Below are positions 50,936 to 59,600 of a stretch of DNA of 64,000 nucleotides, piece by piece. This stretch comes from Eukaryota sp. TZLM1-RC. Taxonomy: Eukaryota > Metamonada: BaSk clade. The stretch spans positions 744,001 through 808,000 of the forward strand of contig JAUPSS010000008.1 in assembly GCA_040285825.1 (NCBI GenBank). The letters run 5' to 3'. The notes beneath the pieces are model-generated. The model made no database searches, had not been told where the DNA came from, and saw only the letters and a program-made list of their open reading frames with translations. Each line of letters starts with the position of its first letter. Position 1 is the first letter of the stretch. Position numbers and translations under genes: made by a program.

Positions 50936-51715
50936 CTTAGATATTTAGTGAAACGCATAGGTTGAAAAAATTGAATGTTGACGTAAAATATCGTGAAATA
51001 TTAGTAACTTTTCCACTGTTTTGTTAAAAACAGCTGATTACTTTTATCTTTATAGTTTCTAGCAATGGCTGCAATTTCATCTACTTCAGTGTCACCGCTC
51101 TCCCTACCGCTGAAATCATTTTCATTCTTCTTTGCAGGAGAGTGTTTTGTTTTAACACCGTTGTATGTAGATTCTCAACCAGATTTAACCAACAATTCCT
51201 CATGTGACTTCTTCATGGCGATATCATATCCACACTCACCACACACTTTGATGAAATCTTTCTGTAGTTCCATCATAATCTAATGAATGTTGAATTTTTA
51301 CAAAATATAATACCACACTGTTATTGTTTTATGAACATTAATACACACAATTATTAGAATCAACAATATTCAAAGACCATTTCGTGTTGATTGTATTAGA
51401 AGACATAACAGGACTTATAAGGAAACTCATGGAAAAAATGGGCAAGAAATCGATCTAAGTTGAGTTCAGGGAACCAGCATCTTTTTTGAAAGCTGATTGA
51501 GCAAGCATAAAATTCAAATCGAAGACATTTATAACGCATATTTAATACAGTCTAGAATGACAAATGTGTCCGTAATTCAATGTATTATTGGGATCAAAAT
51601 AGTGCTGAGCATGTTGGGGCAGTAAAAAGATAATCATCAAAATGAAATTGAGGAGACGGTTCAACTGTTAGTCTTGAATAGTATTTATAGTTTATTTGTA
51701 TAGTTTATTAGTATT
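50936..51715. other. Stretch without a confident gene
   Basis: A possible small minus-strand frame starts at 51276 (MMELQKDFIKVCGECGYDIA) but meets an in-frame TGA after 33 codons and then continues acidic. I cannot decide whether it is a real small gene. The right edge is the TSD of LINE X5 (TTATTAGTATT, 51705-51715). Confidence 0.25.
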
Positions 51716-52862
51716 AAAACCTAATGTAGAATGTATGAAAAAGATCTTTATAATAATATTTAAAAGTGGTTTATTAAGCAAAGTTCCACTGTTTTTGCTT
51801 TAAATGATGAAATTTCGAAAATTGATGTAAAAAAATAAAATTGTTGCTTTCCCCAATCATTCAATGGCAATATTCCAGAAAAGATTTTTTTAAATTTAAA
51901 ATACACTCTTCGAGCATTACAGAAACGATTGACTGGAATGTATGAAAATGATCTTTATAATAACATATGCAGCTCGGCTGTTTTAAATCAAGATCTTCAC
52001 TCATTGTTATTGGAAAAGGGTGTTTGTGAAAACAAGGCGTCAGATTCTTCACTTTTTGTAACCATTGTACCACGAAGATTTGGATTGTGTGCCACTAATG
52101 AAGCATTTGTAACAAAAATGAGATTATATTTGAACATCCCCATTAACCAATTATTATCAAAAGAAAAATGTATTTGTTCGAATTCACCTCAACTCACTTT
52201 GCGCCATGCTCTAAATTGTTCTAAATTGATAACTTATCGTTCTTCATTACATGATGCTGTTAGAGACACTGTTTTCAATATGGCACAAACTGCAAGGATA
52301 TCGTGTATCAAAGAGCCCCTGCTGAAGGAAACACTTTCTCTGAATAATTTTGGTTCTGATGATAGAGGTGATGTATACTGTGATTGGATTGATAATTCTG
52401 AAGCTATTGTTGACTTTGTCTCATGTAATGTTGCAAACGATACTTTGGTTCACAGAAGAAAACTTAATCCTGTGGCTGCTCTGGATTTTAAAGCAAAAGA
52501 AAAACATAGAAAATATGATAAAGAAATTGAAGATGCAAATGTCGATAGAAATACACAGCTGGTTTTTATTGCTTTCCCATTTTCGATAAATGGAAGATTA
52601 TCAGTTGAAGCAGAAACTTTTTTGGATGACTTCCAAAAATTGGTGAAAGAAAAAACAATGAAAAGATTTGATATTTTTTTATGGCGTTCACGGATTCAAT
52701 TTGCCATTATTAATAGATTACCGCGGTTTTTCAATCGAATTAGAGAAGCTTTAGCTAGACAGCAAGCAAATCAAGATTTTGTAGAGGAAATCTTGGTTTA
52801 ATGATAGTCGTCCCATTAGTTATGATTTAATTTAATCAAGTGTGCAAATTCAATAAATATAA
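51716..52862 (+). mobile_element. X-family LINE, youngest-looking copy (X5), 11-bp TSD
   Basis: 5'-truncated copy flanked by TTATTAGTATT (51705-51715 and 52863-52873). It begins with a displaced about 40-bp piece (ATGTATGAAAAAGATC...) that belongs downstream. From about 51777 it is collinear with X1 and very similar to it, including the same A-run frameshift near 51830. The 3' tail is CAATAAATATAA. Confidence 0.9.
51929..52801 (+). CDS. Intact CCHC / REL-endonuclease C-terminal ORF of LINE X5
   Basis: 290 aa open to the family stop. The thumb-distal part is MYENDLYNNICSSAVLNQDL. The finger is CICSNSPQLTLRHALNC (C-x-C-x10-H-x4-C). NMAQTARISCIKEPLL is followed by the endonuclease SDDRGDVYCDWIDNSEAIVDFVSC, then KRFDIFLWRSRIQFAIINR and the end EEILV. 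It is the best reference for the X subfamily C-terminus. RT is absent because of 5' truncation. Confidence 0.8.
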   Translation: MTGMYENDLYNNICSSAVLNQDLHSLLLEKGVCENKASDSSLFVTIVPRRFGLCATNEAFVTKMRLYLNIPINQLLSKEKCICSNSPQLTLRHALNCSKLITYRSSLHDAVRDTVFNMAQTARISCIKEPLLKETLSLNNFGSDDRGDVYCDWIDNSEAIVDFVSCNVANDTLVHRRKLNPVAALDFKAKEKHRKYDKEIEDANVDRNTQLVFIAFPFSINGRLSVEAETFLDDFQKLVKEKTMKRFDIFLWRSRIQFAIINRLPRFFNRIREALARQQANQDFVEEILV

Positions 52863-52873
52863 TTATTAGTATT

Positions 52874-53637
52874 CCGCCTATTAGTTTAAGAAGAGAGAAT
52901 ACAATTCCTCTTCGTAATAAATCTCGTTACATTTCTACTGTATGTCTGACACTAACTCGCCTAGACCATCACAACCAATAAATCTAAATTGGTCTAAAAC
53001 TCAAGATTCTGATTTTTTGCTTTTTTTATTTGTTTAGTAAATGTCAATTGATGATGATTTCTCACAAATCAAGACAGTTGTTCTCCTTGATTCAACTGTA
53101 TCTTTTTTGATAACAACAAGATCAGAGCTGAAATGCAACAAGACAAGAGGAAAAAACCAAAACGATTTGACAGGGTAAACCAATAAAAATCAAAACCAAT
53201 AAATGATTTATTATGAACCAATGATCAATAGATCTAGGAAAAAAGTAGCAAAAGTATTTAAAATTGAATCATATCTCTATTTAATATCTATTATAAATTT
53301 CAGGAATTTAACAAAGAACACCACCATTTTTTTTCAACTAAAACTAAACAATTGGTCTATTTGAGACCAGAAAATAATATTTAGGAGATCAAGAGAACAG
53401 ATGATTCTGATCTGCCGAATTCATTAATGTCATCAGCAAAAGCAATATTTGCTTACAAAGACCTGATGCCAGTGTTATTCCATGTGATATTCCAAACTAA
53501 ACTTCTTTACTTCTTAAATCAAAAGAATGATAGTTTCAGGAAACTGCCGGGTCACAATGATCAATAGATCACAGAGTTAAATACATACAAACAAAGAACT
53601 AAAAATAAGAAAGGCTAGGAAAAATTGGAAGAAAAAG
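52874..53637. other. AT-rich intergenic region
   Basis: No ORF, repeat or RNA gene that I can support. It would include the 3' end of the phosphatase gene. Confidence 0.35.
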
Positions 53638-54261
53638 CTATTGTAGAAGCTGCCAATTAACACCAAAGAACTCAGTCAAAACTGCATCTTGTACAGCTAT
53701 CCAGTCGCTTCCCAAGATTTCTGAATGTCTTCTGACTGCTGCTCTGATGAAGGGTCTTCCAACATGAGGAGCACTAAGAAGGTAGCAAACATATTCAAAA
53801 GTGTAGTTAAACATGTCCATTGATGAAACCGATGTCCGAAATTGGGCAACCTCTAGCTTACACAGCTGATTCATAAAACCTAAGTTTGGCCGAATATTGG
53901 GTCTTTTGCTATGTACAAGTTGGTAGGCTTCAGCAAGATTAAAGTTATGTCGAAGCATTAAAATCATCAAAACAACCGAAGGAGCCCTCGAAACACCTTG
54001 GTTACAGTTGATCACGATATTCCCATTTATTGAATCATAGAAAGACAATATGTCGGTCTGATGTGTAATGATGTCCTGTGAGCTGAGATCAAGTAGACGC
54101 AAGTGGTATGACTTACAAAGTGATGAAACTTCTTTTGGGATAAATCGTTCGGCAGCTACTGAGAGGACGCCTGATATCTGGTATTCACGAAGAAAGTTAA
54201 TTGAAAACGCTGTATTAGCAGCAGCTAGATAGATGTTGTGGAAGATGTGCTGCCCATCCAT
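53638..54261 (-). CDS. Dual-specificity protein phosphatase
   Basis: 207 aa. The DUSP core is complete: IYLAAANTAFSINFL (start of fold), ISGVLSVAAERF, LDLSSQDIITHQTDIL with the general-acid-loop Asp, and the P-loop NCNQGVSRAPSV (C-x5-R with the usual His before it replaced by Asn at the HC position). AYQLVHSKRPNIRPNLGFMNQL is the classical C-terminal helix motif. The remaining 60 residues are an unassigned C-terminal extension. Such enzymes remove phosphate from Ser/Thr/Tyr of MAP-kinase-like targets. No membrane or docking domain is seen. Confidence 0.85.
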   Translation of the reverse strand: MDGQHIFHNIYLAAANTAFSINFLREYQISGVLSVAAERFIPKEVSSLCKSYHLRLLDLSSQDIITHQTDILSFYDSINGNIVINCNQGVSRAPSVVLMILMLRHNFNLAEAYQLVHSKRPNIRPNLGFMNQLCKLEVAQFRTSVSSMDMFNYTFEYVCYLLSAPHVGRPFIRAAVRRHSEILGSDWIAVQDAVLTEFFGVNWQLLQ

Positions 54262-54714
54262 TCTTATAGATATTGTCTATAACAATGGAATAAGTGTTGT
54301 AAAAACAGTTTGTGGGAAGTGGACCACAAACTTCTCTGACCTTCATCAAATTTAGCTCTCTGCAGGTTTAGTTTTTCTTCAGTAAGGTTTGTTTCATAAG
54401 GCACAAACTTATCCCAGTTGGTGCCTCATTTGTTCATTTAGGAATTCCTGGTAACTTGTGATTGTTTACTAAATACGTTATGAACAACATCAAAACGTAG
54501 ATGTTTATATTTCCAAGCATTCAGTTTATTCACCAATCCCAGTGAATAAAATAACAAAATGAATAGACAAAATGAATAAACAGATCTGCTTTTGTTACAG
54601 TCAATTCGTTGTTCTACATCCTTTTATTTCCATAACCTTGATATTCTTGGTATAGTACTCCAATCTATAGCTCTACCTTTAGTCAAGCGTCACAATCATT
54701 TATCAACGATGACT
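54262..54714. other. Intergenic region upstream of the phosphatase
   Basis: No gene recognised; AT-rich. It would hold the promoter of the phosphatase and the 3' end of the small basic gene. Confidence 0.3.
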
Positions 54715-54924
54715 TTAAGGATTCCATTTCATGTGGTTTTTCAGCGATCTTATTCCTTCTTTCGACTTTCTTCCCACATATTTCACACCAGCAACCGAAT
54801 AGACTGCCCCTTTGAATGCGGCTCTTTTCACGGTTTTACCTGTTGTCTTTGCAGCAGCAACTGTTTTGTCTGTCATAGATGGGTTGTTTGAATCTAAACG
54901 GGAATATGACGATGAATGAGGCAT
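54715..54924 (-). CDS. Small basic hypothetical protein, 69 aa
   Basis: MPHSSSYSRLDSNNPSMTDK, then an alanine/lysine-rich part (TVAAAKTTGKTVKRAAFKG) and VYSVAGVKYVGRKSKEGIR. There is no known domain. The Ala/Gly/Val-rich centre may be an amphipathic or membrane-associated helix. Placed here because the ORF is clean and sits in a run of minus-strand genes. Confidence 0.4.
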   Translation of the reverse strand: MPHSSSYSRLDSNNPSMTDKTVAAAKTTGKTVKRAAFKGAVYSVAGVKYVGRKSKEGIRSLKNHMKWNP

Positions 54925-55443
54925 TGTACGTCAAAATAAGTAATTTTGAAACGTTTTACGAAGTTTTAAGCAAAAAAAGATATCTGAAAATAATTCATTT
55001 TTATTCTTATTGCAGCAGAAATGGTTACTGGTGAATGTTTTGAGAAAGGTTTGGATGAGGATGCAATTAGGTAGAATTCGTCCAAATCTACCTGAACGGA
55101 TCAACCGTTGCGTATTATCAATTTGTAGAAGTTTTATTACTTTGACATTGTCACATTATACACAGATTTCTTATGAAATCATTAATTTCCAAGTCTAAAA
55201 GGCCAAGCTTTTTCAGCAATTGTTGTGCGAACGCTCTGGTTGAATATTTCAAAATTAAGACAAAAGTAAACACTTCACAAATCATTCTTGACCAGGCACA
55301 ACTGTACAATAATAACAATATTGAATACATTGATTATAATTAATCTATTGTCATTACCTTTATAATTGATTTTTCTGATGTGGTTTAGGAGAATTAATGA
55401 AAAATCAACATCACCATAAGATATTGATGAATTAGCTATTGTT
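54925..55443. other. Intergenic stretch
   Basis: Only two short unrecognised ORFs (55010-55198 + and 55275-55481 -). Nothing else seen. Confidence 0.3.
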
Positions 55444-56127
55444 TTATTTGGCACGCCGTTTTCGATGGACAAAACTAACATGATCTTGGTAATCTAATGA
55501 CAACTGTGAACTCTGAGAGAGAGATTGTGAAGACAAAGTCTCTGTTAGTGTTGAGCTATTTGTGCTTGATGGGCTTTCAACTTCATCACCTTCATTGAGG
55601 ACAACTTTACGCCACAAAGACTGTAAAGGCTGACTCAGTGAAAGATCTCCTTCATTGACATGTTTAGCTCGTCTCACAAGTTTGTTGCTTATAGATGAAT
55701 TCAATGCACAAAGACACTTAAACATAGGCAAAGTGAAATAATCTTTTAACACAACCGCAGAATCCTTTACTAGAGAACAACTGATAGGCCAATCGAAAAC
55801 CAATGGATCCTTAGAAACAGAAAGTGTGTATTTCAGTTGTGTAGGAGTTATTAATTTAATATCAGATGAAATACCAGCTTCACTCTTTGAAAACCATTGA
55901 ATTATCATAGGGAGGAACGTTGCGTTTTCTTCGACAATAAATGACATTTGAGAACGTTCCCTAAGGGCTTGTATGACATCTTCATCCTGTGAACCATACC
56001 AGCAATGGATCATGTCTGTGACAAGAAGAGAAATAAATGAAGAGTTTGCAAAGCTTTTTGCATAGAATATAGTACCATCACTGGTTTTACAGATGTAGAA
56101 AGGTGATAACGGTAGCAGTTCATTCAT
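55444..56127 (-). CDS. Probable XLF / NHEJ1-like end-joining factor
   Basis: 227 aa. The N-terminal head resembles XLF: LSPFYICKTSDGTIFYAKSF and SFISLLVTDMIHCWYGSQDE, then a beta-strand section (IKLITPTQLKYTLSVSKDPL) and a helix start (FKCLCALNSSISNKLVRRAK) at the place of the coiled-coil stalk. The tail is Ser-rich and disordered and ends with a basic cluster (FVHRKRRAK) like the Ku-binding motif of XLF. The stalk seems short. XLF bridges DNA ends with XRCC4-Lig4 in non-homologous end joining. The family diverges fast, so the call is tentative; an unrelated protein is possible. Confidence 0.5.
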   Translation of the reverse strand: MNELLPLSPFYICKTSDGTIFYAKSFANSSFISLLVTDMIHCWYGSQDEDVIQALRERSQMSFIVEENATFLPMIIQWFSKSEAGISSDIKLITPTQLKYTLSVSKDPLVFDWPISCSLVKDSAVVLKDYFTLPMFKCLCALNSSISNKLVRRAKHVNEGDLSLSQPLQSLWRKVVLNEGDEVESPSSTNSSTLTETLSSQSLSQSSQLSLDYQDHVSFVHRKRRAK

Positions 56128-56614
56128 GTGTGTTAAAAGTATCCTCTGACAACAGAGGTTCTATAAACAATTTCAAATTACAATTGTTAATCAGATGGTA
56201 ATTCAAAATCAATCATTTTAATTAGCATATTTCTCAATCAATAATTTCCACTCCAACAGTTTTCATGTTTCATCAATAATGGACGTGTCAAATACTATCT
56301 CCATTCTGTCATCATTTCCTAAATAACTATGTTTATTATTATTAAACGGAACGATTTGGTTCAAGAGGATAGTTATTATGAGACATGGTATCCTTTTATT
56401 CATATAATTGTACAAGTACAGCAGAAATTTTCTACTTTAAGCATAAACCATTTGTTTAAACGCCATATCTGTTTACAAAACGAACAGTGGCATCACCCTA
56501 GCAAAAAGGATGGTTATATGAGTCTAAATTTGAATGAGTGAAATGAGATATTGAAAAACACATCAAATTTGATATTTTAAAATTGTGTTATTCTGAAAAA
56601 TTCATTCTTATTTT
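56128..56614. other. Intergenic stretch
   Basis: It contains one unrecognised 70-aa plus-strand ORF (56329-56541). The first 200 bases are upstream of the XLF-like gene. Confidence 0.3.
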
Positions 56615-57911
56615 AAGGTCCACTCCCCCTTCAGCATCTCTTCATTTTTGTAAATCTTTCAACAAACTGCGGGTCAATTTTTTTCTTCTTTATTGAAAGT
56701 AAATGAATCTTTAATTCAAAGTCATGTATTTTGTTCTGCGGATTTAGGTGGAATAGGTTTCACTAAATCTGTCATTTTTATGTAAAGTGGCTATTCTCGG
56801 AGGTGGAAAAATTTTATTTTTGAATTTTTCCAAAGTCTCCCTTATGATGTTCATATGATCCATGGTGAATCAAATTTGTATTTAAATCAACTTCAATTTG
56901 AATTAGATCATTTGCCCACTGACATCTGGATTCAGTGTTTTCCTCAGAATGTTCAAGAGATTCCCAACCGATCACTCCCAAATTTACATTTTTGCATGAA
57001 AAAGCTTCAACACCATCTGGTTAAATTATATGAAGGCTTGGATTATGAAGTAAGACTTGACTTGGCCAAAACTAAAAATCCCGCATTCGGTAATTTTTTA
57101 AAGGATATTTGTGATAGCTCTGCTGCTGCTTTAGTAACTCAAATTTCCTCTGTTTATAGACTTTTGTTAAAAAACAATGAATGGCTTTTAAACATGCGTT
57201 TTCGTTGTTTTCTGTGGCCAAACAATTTGCCCAATCATTTAACTCGTAAATGTGGTAAACCACTTCTGTTTACTCATCTTTTGAACTGTAGACATTTTAT
57301 CATATTTAGAAGCAAAGTGCGTAATAACGTCAGGAACCAAATTTATGTAATGTGTAGATCATGTCGAGTAGATTTTTTTCATAGCCTTTGTTATCAAAAT
57401 TAATTCTTAATGACCCCAATATTGATAGTACGCGCTACAACAGAGCTTCTATGGGTCTGACAAGAGGTGATCTGGTTGTTCCCGGCTTAAATGGTAGTTT
57501 TACTATTTTAGATGTCATGTCCATTGACCCTTGTAATTCTTCCAACGAACATTTAACTCAGATGTAAATAATCCTCTTCTTACTGGCAAAAAATACAAAA
57601 TTGCTAAATATGCTAAACCTGTTTCTTCTGTAAATGAAAATTCTCATGTCCAATATAATTTATGTCCTTTGGCTTTTTCCTTGCTTGGATCCTTAGGTAA
57701 GGCTGCTATGGCTTTCCTCGAGGACTTTGATGTAGTTGTAAAGGAAAGAACTGGAAGAGTTTTTTATCGTGTTTATTGGCAAAACAGATTGTTTTTTCTA
57801 TTTTTATGGGAATGGTAAAACTAATTTCTGATTCACTCACTTCTTTTGGGAATTTTTCTGACTCTTTAGCAATTAATTGTTTTGATGTAGGAGAGGCAGG
57901 CTTTAATTTGT
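56615..57911 (+). mobile_element. W-family LINE (W3), 3' end replaced by V-family sequence
   Basis: From RSTPPSASLHFCKSF (thumb) through FIFEFFQSLPYDVH, NQLQFELDHLPTDIW, LAKTKNPAFGNF, the finger (RKCGKPLLFTHLLNC) and the endonuclease (TRGDLVVPGLNG). The match to W1 stops at VGEAGFN, just before the family end. From there V-family sequence continues in the same orientation. Frameshifts lie at 57400, 57560 and 57790. Confidence 0.8.
56855..57403 (+). CDS. W3 ORF fragment (connector and CCHC finger)
   Basis: 182 aa with NLYLNQLQFELDHLPTDIW, YEGLDYEVRLDLAKTKNPAF, NEWLLNMRFRCFLWPNNLP and CGKPLLFTHLLNCRHF. The first Cys of the finger is replaced (TRKCG for CKCG). It ends in a frameshift. Not functional. 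Confidence 0.7.
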   Translation: MIHGESNLYLNQLQFELDHLPTDIWIQCFPQNVQEIPNRSLPNLHFCMKKLQHHLVKLYEGLDYEVRLDLAKTKNPAFGNFLKDICDSSAAALVTQISSVYRLLLKNNEWLLNMRFRCFLWPNNLPNHLTRKCGKPLLFTHLLNCRHFIIFRSKVRNNVRNQIYVMCRSCRVDFFHSLCYQN

Positions 57912-58490
57912 AAATGTAATCGAAAAATTACAATTACTCACTTGCTAAGTGGTAAACATTGTATTACATTTAGAGCAAGGTTCGTGATGCTATAAGAAAC
58001 CAAATATATTGTATGCGCAGCTCTCATAGAATTGAATCCCTTTTGGACCCACTTTTGTAAAAGCTGTTTGAGGAAGAACACGATTGTCATAAGATATATA
58101 TAGATGTTATTACAATTTAATTTCAATCAATGTAAAAATCTGTTGAGACTTGTGATGACTCTTATAAAGGTTACTTAATTTACTTTAATTTAATGTACTG
58201 CATAATCTTTACTAAAATCTGAAAATTCAAAATGAGAAAATATAATGAACCTTTATCCACATTGTCCATCCAACGGCATGTAAAATACAATTTGTATATT
58301 ACTTGTATTTTTTACTTGGTTCACTTGTCCCCATTGCCCTACTTTTTTTGACAGATTTTGAACTGATTGTTAAAAATAGCACCAATAGAGATTTTGACAT
58401 ATTATTTTGGCAGATTATTTTTGCTAATTTTATTTCGAAAAACATTGTTGAAGATGGTTTCTCCTCCGTTGCTTTCACTTGATTTGTCTC
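57912..58490 (+). mobile_element. V-family LINE fragment (V1)
   Basis: THLLSGKHCITFRARF, NQIYCMRSSHRIESLLDPLL, KYNEPLSTLSIQRHVKYNLY and the end AGSSGFVLEE match the better V copy at 62.9-63.9 kb with many stops and deletions. It directly adjoins the truncated W3 copy. Confidence 0.65.
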
Positions 58491-58699
58491 ACTATCGCAG
58501 GGCTGGATCTAGTGGTTTTGTTCTGGAGGAGAGGCATCATTGATATGTGTATTTATAGGAGCTATGAAATCCATCATTTGATTGTAATTAGGGTTGTTGA
58601 CCAAAAATAAATGATTGTGCATCAATATATTTCTGCATTTATAATTTTCTGGAGATTTCTCCATAGACTACCGCACTGTATTGTTCTTATGTGTTTCGT

Positions 58700-59400
58700 C
58701 TATGTTTTTGGACAAGTTTTTTGATTGTGGCCTGGGTATCCACAAAGTCCACAAACACTGCGAGCTCTTGTTTCGGCAGCAGCTAAATCAACAAAGCTAG
58801 GATCACGCTGAGTCGATGTCTTTTTTGTTTCTGCTGCGGCAGGTCTTATTCTTTTTCTGCGTGTTGTTGAAGCAGTTGGTTGTAATGGTCTTTGTGAAAC
58901 TATTGCAATCACTTACTTCATTTTGTTGACAGCATACTCCCTTTGTAATTCTGAAAGACCTTGGACTTGGTGGACAACTAGAGGCAATAAGTGGTCCAAC
59001 ATATGTTTGACAAACCCTACTTCTTCACCAATATTGTCTGTGTATAAACGCCACTGAGGATGAAAATCTTGAACAGATAGCTGTTGTCTGTTTACAATTG
59101 TTGTCAATGACGGAAAACCTTTGGAAAAAACTTTATCGTCATGTGACTCAATAAATACAGATCTGTGGTCTACCTCTATTTTTGACAACTGATAATCATA
59201 TTCCATCATATCTTCGATGGCATATTAGGAGACTTGTTGAATGACCTTGAAATCAGTGAATTCTGGCAAATTCTGACGACAATGACAACTGGGCATCTAT
59301 CCATTGATTTTCCACAAATCTGTTCATTGCATTCACAACCTGCGATATTCAAAATGATGTTTCTCAACTCATTTGGGTTCAGGGTCATAAAGGGTTATAG
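58700..59400 (-). pseudogene. MULE transposase-like C-terminal relic with CCHC knuckle
   Basis: Minus-strand frames 59209-58913 (98 aa) and 58912-58700 (70 aa) are contiguous and separated only by a TAA. The second has TRRKRIRPAAAETKK, TQRDPSFVDL and a C-terminal zinc knuckle CGLCGYPGHNQKTC (C-x2-C-x4-H-x4-C). This order (basic tail, RDPS, CCHC) resembles the ends of MULE/FAR1-type proteins and parallels QRRDPLLFEH in MULE1. Upstream, VENQWIDAQLSLSSEF can be read in another frame. No DDE core is recognised. Confidence 0.45.
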
Positions 59401-59600
59401 AACAATCATTTTTTGAGCAACAATCATTCTATTTGGTTTTTCCATCAAATGGTGGATTTTCATAGCCAATTATTTATAAGGGATTGAATTTGATTTATTT
59501 ATTAAAAAAATAACAAAACATAACAAAACAAACTAAAACACATAAGAAACAAAATTCTCCACGCCAACTCTTGATGAATCCTTATACAGCTTGGACATCA

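Noticed and set aside
58896-58914. A 17-nt GTAAGT...ATAG intron between the two MULE-relic frames
   Set aside because: Removing it would shift the downstream frame away from the RDPS/CCHC reading, whereas the frames are already in phase with only a TAA between them.
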